NCBI GenBank assembly: GCA_016788485.1
Contig: JAEUSV010000031.1
Coordinates: 1 to 64,000, forward strand
Direction: 5' to 3'
Source of the DNA: Flavobacteriales bacterium
GTDB lineage: Bacteria > Bacteroidota > Bacteroidia > Flavobacteriales_F > PHOS-HE28
Length of the DNA stretch: 64,000 bases
Position numbers and translations under genes: made by a program. Shown piece by piece: positions 1-10,836 of the stretch. Below the pieces are notes generated by a model, which ran no database searches, was not told the DNA's origin, and worked only from the letters and a program-made list of their open reading frames with translations. How positions within the stretch are numbered: position 1 is the first letter of the stretch; every line of letters begins with the position of its first letter.

Positions 1-1731
1 TACTACTACCTGGGCACCATGTACTACGCCCAGGACAAGTTCCCCGAGGCGGCGCAGGCCTTCGACAAGTTCCTGAAGTTCCCGAGCGACGACCCGTCCA
101 AGATGGCCAAGGACGTGGACAAGAAGACCAGCGACGTGAACGAGGTGATGCCCGAACTGCAGTTCTACGCCGACTTCTACCGCGACACGCGCCCCTTCAA
201 CCCCGTGGTGATGCGTGGCGTGTGCACCGGCGCCGATGAGTACCTGCCCATGTTCTCGCCCGACAACGAGCTGCTCTTCTTCACCCGTGTGAAGCAGGTG
301 CAGGCCAAGGGCGACATCGTGAGCAAGGCCGTGGAGGAGCTCACCGAGGCGCGCCGCCCCGACGTGAGGACCGACTTCGATGCCGGCAAGGCCCTGCCCG
401 AGCCCTTCAACACAGGCGACAGCTACGGGGGCGTCACCGTGAGCGTGAACAACAAGGAGATGTTCGTCACCGTGTGCACGCCCGTGCCCGGCACGCAGTA
501 CAAGAACTGCGACATCTTCCGCACGCACTACGACAGCAGGGTCGACTTCGGCACCGGCAAGGTGGCCTACGAGTGGACCGCGCTCGAGGACCTCGGGCCC
601 AACATCAACACCCCCGATGGCTGGGAGAGCCAGCCAACGCTGAGCTCCGACGGTCGCACGCTCTTCTTCGCCACCGTGAGGAAGGACAGCAAGGGCACCG
701 ACATCTTCATGAGCACCCGCGATGAGAAGGGGCAATGGGGACCCGCGAAACCCGTGCCGGGCCCCATCAACACCCCCGGCGACGAGAAGGCGCCCTTCCT
801 GCACAGCGACAGCCACACGCTCTACTTCGCCGCCCGTGTGGCCAAGGACGAGAACGGCAAGGACGACCTCACGCGCGGCCACCGCGGCATCGGCGGCTAT
901 GACGTGTTCTTCAGCCGTATGAACGACGACGGCACGTGGAGCAAGCCGCGCAACATCGGCAACCCCATCAACACATCGCAGGACGATCACGGGCTCATCG
1001 TGAGCGCCGACGGACGCACCGCCTACTTCGCGAGCAGCCGCTTCCGCGGGGTGGGCGGCCTCGACATCTACGGCTTCGAGCTGCCCAAGGACGCCCGTCC
1101 GGAGGATGTGCTCCTGGTGAAGGGCGAGGTGCGCGACGAGAACGGACAGCTGGTGAAGGACGCCAAGGTGGAGATCAAGTACACCGACACGAAGGCCACC
1201 GAGGTGATCGAGGTGGACGGCAACGATGGGCGCTATGCGGCCGTGCTGCGCCTGAAGCCCGGTGCCGACGTGGTGATGACCGTGAAGAAGGAGGGCCACG
1301 TGTTCGATAGCCGCGCCTTCAGCGCCGAGGACACCACCCGGGGCGGTGTGGCCGCCATGGACATGAAGGTGGAGAAGATCGAGGTGGGGCGCAGCTACAG
1401 GGTGAGCGACATCCGCTACGCCACCGGCAAGGCCGACATCACCAAGGGCAGCGAGCACATCCTCGATGAGCTCATCGTGTTCCTGAAGGAGAACCCCACC
1501 ATCAAGATCAAGATCCAGGGCCATACGGACAACGTGGGCTCGCAGGCCGACAACATGGCCCTGAGCCACGACCGCGCCTTCACCGTGTTCAGCTACCTCC
1601 AGGAGCACGGCATCGCCGGTGCGCGGCTGGCCTTCGAAGGCTTCGGCCCCACCAAGCCCATCGCCACGAACGACACCGAAGAGGGCAGGGCGAGGAACCG
1701 ACGGACCGAGTTCGTGATAACTTCACGGTGA
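1..1731 (+). CDS. PorE-like OmpA-family protein (TPR, PD40 beta-propeller, OmpA C-terminal domain), 5' truncated
   Basis: The reading frame is open from base 1, so the true start lies outside the window; 576 residues are visible. The first ~30 residues look like the end of a TPR repeat (YAQDKFPEAAQAFDKFL). Next come several PD40/WD40-like blades (LFFTRV, LFFATVRK, LYFAAR, AYFASSRFRGVGGLDIY), then a carboxypeptidase-regulatory-like segment (LVKGEVRDENGQLVKDAKV), then an OmpA-like peptidoglycan-binding domain in the last ~110 residues with the GHTDNVG motif and the NRRTEF ending. This TPR / propeller / CRD / OmpA order is that of PorE, the T9SS periplasmic subunit that binds peptidoglycan, but many Bacteroidota paralogues share it. 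The family assignment is firm; the PorE role is inference. Confidence 0.85.
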   Translation, partial: YYYLGTMYYAQDKFPEAAQAFDKFLKFPSDDPSKMAKDVDKKTSDVNEVMPELQFYADFYRDTRPFNPVVMRGVCTGADEYLPMFSPDNELLFFTRVKQVQAKGDIVSKAVEELTEARRPDVRTDFDAGKALPEPFNTGDSYGGVTVSVNNKEMFVTVCTPVPGTQYKNCDIFRTHYDSRVDFGTGKVAYEWTALEDLGPNINTPDGWESQPTLSSDGRTLFFATVRKDSKGTDIFMSTRDEKGQWGPAKPVPGPINTPGDEKAPFLHSDSHTLYFAARVAKDENGKDDLTRGHRGIGGYDVFFSRMNDDGTWSKPRNIGNPINTSQDDHGLIVSADGRTAYFASSRFRGVGGLDIYGFELPKDARPEDVLLVKGEVRDENGQLVKDAKVEIKYTDTKATEVIEVDGNDGRYAAVLRLKPGADVVMTVKKEGHVFDSRAFSAEDTTRGGVAAMDMKVEKIEVGRSYRVSDIRYATGKADITKGSEHILDELIVFLKENPTIKIKIQGHTDNVGSQADNMALSHDRAFTVFSYLQEHGIAGARLAFEGFGPTKPIATNDTEEGRARNRRTEFVITSR

Positions 1732-1787
1732 CGGTGAGGTGGAAGGTGGGTTATTAACAATGGCGATTACATTTGTTGATAACTCGG

Positions 1788-3886
1788 ATGGCCATGAGAA
1801 CGCTCTTCCTCGGGCTCACGATCACGCTTGCCCACGGGCTTGACGCCCAGATCGCCCACGGCGGCAGCCCCATCGGCTGGGGCATGGGCAGCCCCCACGC
1901 CACCACCATCCCGGCCGTGCAATTGCCCGCCCTGGACCGGCAGGTGCTCGCCGCACAGGACCAGCAGGCCCATCCGGACGAGTTGCGGTACGGCGTGCAG
2001 CGCTTCCTGAGCGTGGACGTGATGGCCCAGGCGCAGGTGGACGTGCTGCCCGATGACCGCCAGGTGCGTAGGGTCCGGATCCAGAGCCCCGGCGCCGTGA
2101 TGCTGAGCGTGCAGTTCGACCAGTTCGACCTGGCACCGGGCGCCTGGGTGTTCCTTTATGATGCCGACCGCCACCGCTACCTCGGTGGGTTCACGGAGGA
2201 GAACGAGCAGCCCACCGGCGGACTCGCCACGGCCGTGGTGCCGGGTGACGAGGTGGTGATCGAGGTGCAGGAGCCCGCACCCGCCAACGGTCCCTCGCTG
2301 CTCCATGTGGCCAGCATCACGCACGGCTACCGCGACATCTTCCACTTCGGCGACCAGGGCCTGCTGCGCGACTATGATCCCGGCTACCAAAGCTCGCCCT
2401 GCCACAACAACGTGAGCTGCCCGATCGCCTCCACCTGGCAGCAACAGAAGCGGGCCGTGGCCATGTTCCTGCGTCCCGACGGCAATGGCTGCACCGGGAT
2501 CCTCCTGAACAACACCGCCCAGGACGGCACACCCTATTTCCACGCGGCCAACCACTGTTACACGCCCACCGAGGGCCAATGGGTGTTCTACTTCAACTAC
2601 GAGTCGCCCACCTGCGTGGGTACCATCGGGAACACGACACAGACGCTATCCGGGGCCACGTTGAAGTCCAACGACTATTTCGACGACTTCTGCCTGGTGC
2701 AGCTCAACAACGCGCCCCCTTCGTCCTACCAGCCCTTCTATGCCGGTTGGAGCCGGAGCACCACCGCCCCTTCGAACACCACGGTGATCCACCATCCGCT
2801 CTACGATGTGAAGAAGATCACCTTCGACAACAGCGCCGCCACCAGCACCCAGGTGACGCCCTATACCGGAGCGCCGTTCGACACCTATTGCTGGAAGAGC
2901 TTCTGGGACAGCGGCATCGTGGAGGCCGTGTCCAGCGGTGCGCCGCTCTTCGACCAGAACAAGCGGTTCGTCGGGCACATGTACGATGGCGCCCAGGATT
3001 GCAGCAACGCATCCTCGGTGTTCACCCTTTGCGCCAAGTTCAACCAGAGCTGGGACGGGTCCGCGCCCAGCACCCGTCTTCGCGATTGGCTCGACCCGGC
3101 GAACACCACCACCACGCTCAACGGCTTCGAGCCCGCGTCCACCCCGTTGGTGAAGGTGCGGGTGAAGGTGATGCTCGAGGGGCCCTACAGCACCGGCACC
3201 CAATTGATGACGGACGCCTTGCGGTCGGGGGGGCTGCTGCCGCTCTCTGAACCGTACACGGGCCTCGGCTATGTGCATGTGAACGGCGGGGGCGGGGAGA
3301 GCACCACCAGCGGCGTGCTTGCGGCAACGGGCAACACCGCCGTGGTGGACTGGGTGGTGGTGGAACTGCGCAACAAGAACAACGCTTCGCAGGTGCTCGC
3401 CACGCGTAGCGCCCTGCTCCTGCGCACCGGCAGCGTGGTCGATGTGGACGGCACCTCCGATGTCACCTTCACCACCGTGGCCACGGACGATCACTACGTG
3501 GCGGTGCGCCACCGCAACCACCTCGGCATCATGACGCAGAACCCGGTCGCGCTCAGCGCCACGGCCACGCTCATCGATTTCCCATCAGGTGCGGCCACGG
3601 CCGGTGGCACGGCCTCCACCAAGCTCGTGGGCACGGCGCGCTGCCTCTACGCCGGTGATGTGAGCGGGAACGGGGAGGTGAAGTACACGGGGTCGGGCAA
3701 CGACCGCGACCTGGTGCTCGCCCGCATCGGCGGCACCGTGCCCACCAATTCCGTGTCGGGGTATCACCCGGCCGATGTGAACATGGACGGCATAGCCAAG
3801 TACAGCGGCAACGGCAACGACCGGGACATCATCCTCGTGAACATAGGCGGTGTGACGCCCACGAGCACCCTGGTCGACGCGCTGCC

Positions 3887-3890
<4 letters not shown>
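1788..3890 (+). CDS. secreted trypsin-like serine endopeptidase (lysyl-endopeptidase-like) with C-terminal dockerin-like module
   Basis: The ATG at 1788 (or 1794) starts a signal peptide ending near LDAQ. After a ~180-residue prodomain-like region comes a chymotrypsin-fold domain of the Achromobacter lysyl endopeptidase type: His in FHAANHC (about residue 256), Asp in YFDDFCLVQL (about 300), Ser in VSSGAPLFD (about 383), and the VIHHPLYDVKKI segment typical of that group. Many Cys residues suggest disulfides. The last ~230 residues are a module also found in the protease at 6295-9387: a beta-rich part (DWVVVELR, VAVRHRNHLG) followed by two dockerin/EF-hand-like repeats (DVSGNGEVKYTGSGNDRD and DVNMDGIAKYSGNGNDRD, each before an IGG). 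There is no canonical T9SS type A tail. A serine peptidase is well supported; substrate specificity is not known. Confidence 0.88.
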
Positions 3891-4648
<758 letters not shown>

Positions 4649-4684
4649 GACGAGGCCGCGAAGATACCCGCCGACACGTTCACC

Positions 4685-6232
4685 CTACCGGGCCGCACCG
4701 ACCTCATCGCGCACACGCATAACGGTGATCACCTCGTTGCGGTTCACCGGGTTCAGCCAGTGCACGAAGCGGTCCACGAAGCCGGGCTCGGCCTGGCCCA
4801 CAGGCTCCAGCGGACCCATGGCGCCCTCCAGCCGTGCGATGCGCCGCTGCAGGTCCTCCTGGCCGATCAGGAAGGCGTAGTTCGGTGTGCGGCCGGGGTG
4901 GCCGCGCCAGAAGGTCATGGTGCTGTCGATGTTGAAGGTGGTGTCGGGCATGTCCACCACCGTGGCCTCCCAGTGCAGGCAGTAGTACTTGGGGAGCATC
5001 GGGGGCTCATGCTCGGGGCTGTCCTCCACCACCCAGCCCTCCACATCGGGGCGGTCCTTCACCAAACGCATGGCCTCCAGCCGGCTCTGCTTGCTCGTGG
5101 TGAAGCACAGCACCACCAGCAGCAGCGTGCTCACGCCCCAGGTCCAGGCCAGGATGCCCCGCCACAGCCCTTGGTGCCGCTGCCACCAAGCGGAGGAGCG
5201 TCGTAGGCCTTCCCATGCCACGAGGCCCAAGGTGAGGTACAGGGGCACGATGGGCAGGATGAAGCGTTCCTGCTTGTTGGGGAACCACGAGTGGATGGCC
5301 ACGAAGAGCACCACGGGCAGCCATACCACCAGCGGGGCGGGGCGCCGCACGAAGCCCCACATCACCAGCAGGCCGAAGGGGGGGATGAGGAGGCCGGCCA
5401 GCAGCAGCAGGTAGTTGTACCAGGGCTGCACCCCGTAGGTGGTGGTGTTCACCAGGTTATAGCCCACGTACTCCGTGAGCTCCGCGAAGGGGCGCCCCCA
5501 CAGGAACAGGTCGATGCCTCCCTGCACCACCACCAGCGGAAGCAACAGGCCGGCGCCGTAGGCCAGGGTGCCCTTCCAGTTCCGCTGGAGCAACAAAGCG
5601 AGGCCTGGTCCCGCGGCGAAGAAGATGGTCTGGAAGCGCACGTTCATGGCCATGCCCAGCCACACCCCGGCCAGCAAGGCCTCCCGCAGGCCGGGACCGC
5701 CGCTGCCGCGCACCAGCTGCCAGGCACCGAGCATCAGGAAGGGGATGCAGGCCACCTCCACCAGGTTGCGCACGCTCAGGAACGGCATGAAGCCGAGCAG
5801 CGCCAGGAAGAGTCCCGCACGCCACGCCGTCGCCGGGTCGGAGAGGCGCAGGGCGATGCGGTAGCCCATGCGCACCACCACCAGGCTCCACACGGCATGG
5901 ATCAGGCGCACCACCACCATGCAGGCGTCGGGGTCCTTCAGACCCACCAGCAGCATCAGCTTGAAGAACACCCAGTGCAGCCCCACATAGAAGAAGCTGT
6001 GCCCGCTGGGCCGTGGTGTGCCCTCCTGGTGCCAGGGCAGCCAGTAGTTGTAGTCCGAACCGTCGGCCCAACTGCGCGCCGGTTCGGCCACCAGGAAATG
6101 GTCGTCGTGCGCGAAGTATCCCCCCGAGAAGAAGGCCGCCACCACGCGGGGCACCAGGGCGATGAGGGTGAGGCGCAGGAGCGCGCCGTGGGTGGGCTGT
6201 GCGAAGAGGCGTTGCAGCATGCCGGCCGCCAA
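4685..6232 (-). CDS. GT22 (Alg9/PIG-B-like) mannosyltransferase-like membrane protein
   Basis: This is a polytopic protein of 515 residues. It has an early luminal/periplasmic acidic motif (GGYFAHDDHFLVAEPA) where GT-C transferases place their catalytic Asp/Glu. A PNKQERFILPIVPLYL segment matches the HKEERFLFP signature of the GT22 dolichol-phosphate-mannose-type mannosyltransferases. About ten hydrophobic stretches lie between, and the C-terminal ~120 residues are soluble. It would transfer a sugar from a lipid-linked donor to a glycan or glycolipid on the outer face of the inner membrane. GT-C fold is well supported; GT22 is likely; donor and acceptor are unknown. It stands alone on the minus strand, 36 bases upstream of terC. 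Confidence 0.78.
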   Translation of the reverse strand: MAAGMLQRLFAQPTHGALLRLTLIALVPRVVAAFFSGGYFAHDDHFLVAEPARSWADGSDYNYWLPWHQEGTPRPSGHSFFYVGLHWVFFKLMLLVGLKDPDACMVVVRLIHAVWSLVVVRMGYRIALRLSDPATAWRAGLFLALLGFMPFLSVRNLVEVACIPFLMLGAWQLVRGSGGPGLREALLAGVWLGMAMNVRFQTIFFAAGPGLALLLQRNWKGTLAYGAGLLLPLVVVQGGIDLFLWGRPFAELTEYVGYNLVNTTTYGVQPWYNYLLLLAGLLIPPFGLLVMWGFVRRPAPLVVWLPVVLFVAIHSWFPNKQERFILPIVPLYLTLGLVAWEGLRRSSAWWQRHQGLWRGILAWTWGVSTLLLVVLCFTTSKQSRLEAMRLVKDRPDVEGWVVEDSPEHEPPMLPKYYCLHWEATVVDMPDTTFNIDSTMTFWRGHPGRTPNYAFLIGQEDLQRRIARLEGAMGPLEPVGQAEPGFVDRFVHWLNPVNRNEVITVMRVRDEVGAAR

Positions 6233-6294
6233 GGTAGGCAGCCCCGGAACGGCCGCTGCGTCATGCTGTGTACTAGCTTCGATCTCCCGCCGCC

Positions 6295-9200
6295 ATGCGC
6301 CGCCTCCTCGCCCTGCTCCCCGCCCTGGCGGTCCTCGCCGATGCCAGCGCCCAGCTGATGCAGCGCCCCGCTCAGGAAGTGCCGGTGGTGGTGCTGACGC
6401 AGGCCGCCGATGTGCGCGGCACGGTGGAGCAACTGCCCGAGCTGCGCGCCCGCGGCTTCGGTGCCGCCGTGATCACCGGGCCGGGCTGCCTTGTTGGACG
6501 CGCACCGCTCAACTCCCTCACGGGCCTGCGCGCGCTGCCCGTGGTGCAGAACGTGGTGGAGGCCGCCACGCCGGTATCCCTCCTTCAGACCCTGCCCGAG
6601 CACCGTGCCACCGCGCTGCGCTACCTCAACGAACTGCTCGACGGCACCTTCGAGACCCCCGCGGTGCGCGCGCCCATGGATTGGAACGCCCACCCCGCAG
6701 CCCACGCGCTGGAACCGCCCGACGACCCGGGGATGCCCGCGCACGACCACGGCAACGAACGCCTCTGGATCCCGCAGGCGCAGGACTGGACCTGCGGCAC
6801 CAGCTACAACAGCGAGACCATGGAAGGGGTGGTGGTGGCCAGCACCTTCTTCATCGAGAGCAACGGCACCATCGATGCCGACCTCTACACCTGGACCGCC
6901 ACCGACATCAACAGCGTGAAGTCGCAGGTGATCGACGCGTGGAGCATCTGGAGCTACTCCGCCTCGCTCTACGGCCGCACGGTGACCGCGGTGATGGACT
7001 GGTACGAACCGGCGGGCGGCATCCCGGTGCAGGGCTACGAGCCCGTGACGCGTGCGGGTTCTTCCGACGGGCTCTGGATCGACGCGATCATGACCAATGC
7101 CGGCCGCACGGAGTTCGGCAGCTTCGGCAAGCTCAACGCGTTCAACCAGGCGCGGCGCGCGCAGTTCGGCGCCGACCGGGCGTTCTGCGCTTTCGTGGCC
7201 TACAACCCGTCCGGCGCGCCCACGGCGTTCACCGACGGCAAGATCGGCTACGCCTACCTCGGCGGTCCCTACACGCAGATCCTGTGGCGCGCCAATGGCT
7301 GGCTATCCAGCCAGATCAACCGGGTCTACGGCCACGAGGTCGGCCACATCTTCCACGCGTTCGACGAGTACTCCAGTTCGAGCACCTCGAACTGCTCCCG
7401 CTCCTTCAACGGCAGGCCGAACAGCAACTACCAGGGCAGCACCTGCAACGGCACCGCGGGCTGCGTGATGATCAACAACGCCTTCGGCGGCAGCGGCGCC
7501 ACGCGCACCTGGAACTTGTGCAGCCACACACCCTACCACCTGGGCTGGCTCGGCACCCTCACCGAGCCCGCTTCCCTGGCCCCGGTGAACGACAGCATCG
7601 TCACCGTGAACCCGGTGGTGCTGCGCTACAACCGTGCCGCGCCGCCCATCGGCACCACCTGCTACCTCAAGGTGTATGACCGCGCCAACGACTCGCTGGT
7701 GTACTGCGGGGCCATGGGCACGGCCGATACGCTGGCCCTGTCCCTGGTGAACGGGGAGTACCGTTGGACCGTGAGCGTGGGCCAGCAGAGCTCGGGCAAT
7801 GGGTATGCGGGCATCATCGGCGATGCGGCCCTCTTCCGCGTGAACGCGCCGCTCACGGCCTCCTTCACGCGCAACACCGGCACCATCTGCGCGGGCGGCA
7901 CGGTCACCTACACCAACACCAGCACGGGAGCGCCCGCCAGCTGGACCTGGAGCTTCCCCGGCGGCGCGCCAGCCAGCTGGACCGGGAAGTTCCCGCCGCC
8001 CATCACCTACATGGTGCCGGGCACCTACAGCGCCACCCTCACGGTTGGTGACGGGCTCACCACCAGCAGCACCACAATGGCCGCGGCGGTCACTGCGGCC
8101 GGTGGCGACGCGCTGCCCTTCGCGCAAGGCTTCAACGGAGGTGTGTTCCCGCCCACGGGCTGGACCCTGCAGGGCGGCACCGGTGGGCAGGGAGGGAGCC
8201 TCAATTGGAGCGCCCAGGTGGAGCCCGCGTGCGGCCAGGGCACCGCCGCCGGGGTGAACGCCTACGTGTCATCGGGCATGTACGTGTCGCCCGTGCTGCG
8301 CTCGCCCCGTATCGACCTCACGCAGGCCACCATGCCCTACCTGCGCTTCAAGCACAGCTATGTGCGGCGCAGCACGGCACCGGGCGCGCGGTTCTCCATC
8401 GCCGGCAACAACTGCAACTTCACGCGGTACGCCGAGGTCTTCAGCAAGGTCGATTCGGCGCTCAGCACCAACGGCGGAACACCGGTGGCCTCGCCGCCCT
8501 GGGTACCCGCCGCCTGCAGCGACTGGCACGAGAACATCGTCCGCCTCGACAGCCTGGCGGGCCATGTGGTGGAGCTGAACTTCCGTTTCACCGTGCCGGC
8601 CGCCGACCAGGACCTCCACGTGGACGACATCCTCGTGTTCAACGGTGTGCGACCGGCGGTGCGGGCCCTGCTCGATGGACCGTACGATCCGGTGAGCGGC
8701 CTGATGCACGACCACCTGCGCACCGCGGGCCTCATCCCCGCCACCGAGCCCTACACGGCCATGGGCTTCGCTTGGAAGGGCGAGGGCGGAGGCCAGACCG
8801 TGGCCCCGGCCGTGCTCACTGTCAGTGGACCCGATGCCATCGTGGACTGGGTGGTGCTCGAGGTACGCGACAGCATTGATGCCACCAAGGTGCTCGCCTC
8901 ACGCGCGGCGCTCCTGCAGCGCGATGGCGACATCGTGGACGTGAACGGGGTGAGCGCGCCGCGCATGCCCGTGCCCGCCGGCAACTACCGCATCGCCGTG
9001 CACCACCGCAACCACCTGCCCGTGTGCACCGCCGCTCCGCTGCCGCTGGGGCCCGGCCAGCCACTGTGCGACCTTTCACTCTCGGCCACGCCGGCGCACG
9101 GTACCGATGCCCGACGCAACCAGGCCAACGGGCGCGCCACCCTCTGGTCCGGCGATGCCGTGCGCAACCTCTTCCTCTCGTACACCGGCTCGGCCAACGA

Positions 9201-9387
9201 CCGCGATGCCGTGCTCATGCGCATTGGCGGCACCACCCCAACGGCCACCGCCACCGGCTACTGGCCGGAGGACACCAACCTCGACGGGGTGGTGAAGTAC
9301 ACCGGGGCGCAGAACGACCGCGACCCCATCCTGTTCAACATCGGCGGTACGGTGCCCACCAACGTGCGCAACGCGCAGCTTCCCTGA
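6295..9387 (+). CDS. secreted zinc metalloprotease-like protein with PKD, jelly-roll and dockerin-like modules
   Basis: This protein of 1030 residues has an N-terminal signal peptide ending near ADASAQ. A zinc-metalloprotease motif HEVGHIFHAFDEY starts at His347, with His351 and Asp357/Glu358 able to complete the site; it resembles M64-like HExGH...DEY enzymes. A PKD domain follows (about 521-600, SWTWSFPGG...YSATLTVGDG), then a MAM/lectin-like jelly roll (ALPFAQGFNG...LHVDDILVFNG, about 605-785). The C-terminal module is shared with the serine protease at 1788-3890 and has two dockerin-like repeats ending in the YTGAQNDRDPILFNIGG copy. No type A or B T9SS tail is seen. Peptidase activity is inferred from the motif alone. 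Confidence 0.82.
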   Translation: MRRLLALLPALAVLADASAQLMQRPAQEVPVVVLTQAADVRGTVEQLPELRARGFGAAVITGPGCLVGRAPLNSLTGLRALPVVQNVVEAATPVSLLQTLPEHRATALRYLNELLDGTFETPAVRAPMDWNAHPAAHALEPPDDPGMPAHDHGNERLWIPQAQDWTCGTSYNSETMEGVVVASTFFIESNGTIDADLYTWTATDINSVKSQVIDAWSIWSYSASLYGRTVTAVMDWYEPAGGIPVQGYEPVTRAGSSDGLWIDAIMTNAGRTEFGSFGKLNAFNQARRAQFGADRAFCAFVAYNPSGAPTAFTDGKIGYAYLGGPYTQILWRANGWLSSQINRVYGHEVGHIFHAFDEYSSSSTSNCSRSFNGRPNSNYQGSTCNGTAGCVMINNAFGGSGATRTWNLCSHTPYHLGWLGTLTEPASLAPVNDSIVTVNPVVLRYNRAAPPIGTTCYLKVYDRANDSLVYCGAMGTADTLALSLVNGEYRWTVSVGQQSSGNGYAGIIGDAALFRVNAPLTASFTRNTGTICAGGTVTYTNTSTGAPASWTWSFPGGAPASWTGKFPPPITYMVPGTYSATLTVGDGLTTSSTTMAAAVTAAGGDALPFAQGFNGGVFPPTGWTLQGGTGGQGGSLNWSAQVEPACGQGTAAGVNAYVSSGMYVSPVLRSPRIDLTQATMPYLRFKHSYVRRSTAPGARFSIAGNNCNFTRYAEVFSKVDSALSTNGGTPVASPPWVPAACSDWHENIVRLDSLAGHVVELNFRFTVPAADQDLHVDDILVFNGVRPAVRALLDGPYDPVSGLMHDHLRTAGLIPATEPYTAMGFAWKGEGGGQTVAPAVLTVSGPDAIVDWVVLEVRDSIDATKVLASRAALLQRDGDIVDVNGVSAPRMPVPAGNYRIAVHHRNHLPVCTAAPLPLGPGQPLCDLSLSATPAHGTDARRNQANGRATLWSGDAVRNLFLSYTGSANDRDAVLMRIGGTTPTATATGYWPEDTNLDGVVKYTGAQNDRDPILFNIGGTVPTNVRNAQLP

Positions 9388-9407
9388 GGATCGCCGAAGT
9401 TCGCGGC

Positions 9408-10058
9408 ATGAACGAAGCTGGCTGGCGCGAGGCCTGGGCCGCATGGTCCTACCGCACGGCGTTGGGCGCCGGCGTGCTGCTGGCCCTCACGCTGGCCGCG
9501 TGCCTGCCCTTCTTCTTCGCCCTGCTCCAGCAGCGCCCCGGAAGCATGCCCTTCGATCCGGTGCTCGCGCGGTTCGCCGCGGTGGATGTGACGGTGCCCG
9601 TGTTCGTGGTGCTGTACGCGGGCGTGGCGGCGGGCATCGCGCTGCTCGCGCGGAAGCCGCTGCGGCTGCTGCACATGGTTTGGGCCTACGCGCTGCTGCT
9701 GGTGCTGCGCATGTGCACCATGTACCTCTTCACCTTCGAGCCGCCGGCCGGCATCATCCCCCTGCAGGACCCCGTGACGGCGCTGTTCTATCCGGGCGGC
9801 GTGCCCTTCCTCAAGGACCTCTTCTTCAGCGGGCATACGGCCACCCTGGTGCTCTTCGGGCTGGCCGTGGGTCCGGGCCGTGCGCGCCTTGCGCTGTGGG
9901 TGCTCGCCGCCGCGGTGGGTGCCCTGGTGATGGCGCAGCACGTGCACTGGACGGTGGACGTGGTGGCGGCCCCCTTCTTCGCCGCGCTCGCGTGGTGGAT
10001 GGCCTGCCGCCTGATGCAGCGCCTCGGCCTTTCGTTCAGCGTTTCGGCAGGCGCTTGA
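9408..10058 (+). CDS. PAP2-like (sphingomyelin-synthase-type) membrane phosphatase/transferase
   Basis: This 216-residue protein has about six membrane segments. It contains the two short motifs of the PAP2_C / sphingomyelin-synthase-like group: LFFSGHTATLVLFGL near residue 140 and HVHWTVDVVAAP near residue 180, which supply the catalytic His residues and Asp. It probably acts on a phospholipid or polyprenyl-phosphate substrate at the membrane; the sequence does not say which. ATG 9408 was chosen because it opens the first membrane segment region and is preceded at four bases by a GAAGTTCG element similar to the -7 box. Its 3' end overlaps the convergent SDR gene by 23 bases. Confidence 0.8.
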   Translation: MNEAGWREAWAAWSYRTALGAGVLLALTLAACLPFFFALLQQRPGSMPFDPVLARFAAVDVTVPVFVVLYAGVAAGIALLARKPLRLLHMVWAYALLLVLRMCTMYLFTFEPPAGIIPLQDPVTALFYPGGVPFLKDLFFSGHTATLVLFGLAVGPGRARLALWVLAAAVGALVMAQHVHWTVDVVAAPFFAALAWWMACRLMQRLGLSFSVSAGA

Positions 10059-10836
10059 GGTAGATGCCGCTCGCCGTGGACTCGATCAACGACGCGGGCA
10101 GCAGCGCCTGAAGCCCCGCCGTGATGCGGTTCAACAGGCCCGGCACCACCTCGGCCCGCCCCTTGAACAGGGCATCCACCGCGCTCTTGGCCACAGGCTC
10201 AGGCGGTGTGCCGAACTTCCGCGCCAGGTCGTCCATGGCGGTCATGCCCGCCCGTTCGGTGAAGCCCGTGATCACGCTGCCGGGGCATACGCAGGTCACC
10301 TTCACACCGGTACCCTTGAGCTCCAGTCGCAGCGAGCGCGACCAGCGCAGCATGAAGGCCTTGCTGCCGCTGTACACGGCCATGCTGGCCAGCGCGTGGT
10401 AGGCCACCATGCTCGCGACGTTGAGCACCCAGGCCTCGCGCTGGGCCTTGAGGCGCGGCAGCAGGCGGTGCGTCAGCTGCACCGGTACGTCCATGTTCAG
10501 CCGCATCATGCGGTGCTGCTCGGCGAAGCCCAGCTCGTCGAAGAGGCCCCACAGGCCCTGTCCTGCGTTGTTCACCAAGGCCGTCAAGGGGCCGTCCAGG
10601 GCCTCCACCGCGTGCTCCAGCCGGTCCACCGCATCCGGGGCCAGCAGGTCCAGCGCCACCACCGACACGCGGCCGCCGTTCAGCGCTCCGGCCTCCTGCC
10701 GCAGGGTCTCCAAGGCCTGCCCGGTGCGGGCGGTGATCAGCAGGCCGAAGCCCCTGCGGGCCAGCTCGAGGGCGATGGCCCGCCCGATGCCCTGGCCGGC
10801 ACCGGTGACCAGCGCGTAACCGCGGAAGGTGCTCAT
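10036..10836 (-). CDS. short-chain dehydrogenase/reductase (SDR)
   Basis: This 266-residue classical SDR has the Rossmann motif TGAGQGIGRA at the N-terminus, the NNAG motif, the catalytic Ser in NVASMVAYHALASM, and the YSGSK catalytic Tyr-Lys pair. The PGSVITGF segment is in the usual place. It is an NAD(P)H-dependent oxidoreductase of unknown substrate; similarity to DltE/YqjQ-like SDRs is only general. The start ATG overlaps the stop of the upstream DUF4833 gene (ATGA), so translation is probably coupled in a three-gene operon with the dioxygenase-like gene. Confidence 0.9.
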   Translation of the reverse strand: MSTFRGYALVTGAGQGIGRAIALELARRGFGLLITARTGQALETLRQEAGALNGGRVSVVALDLLAPDAVDRLEHAVEALDGPLTALVNNAGQGLWGLFDELGFAEQHRMMRLNMDVPVQLTHRLLPRLKAQREAWVLNVASMVAYHALASMAVYSGSKAFMLRWSRSLRLELKGTGVKVTCVCPGSVITGFTERAGMTAMDDLARKFGTPPEPVAKSAVDALFKGRAEVVPGLLNRITAGLQALLPASLIESTASGIYLKRLPKR

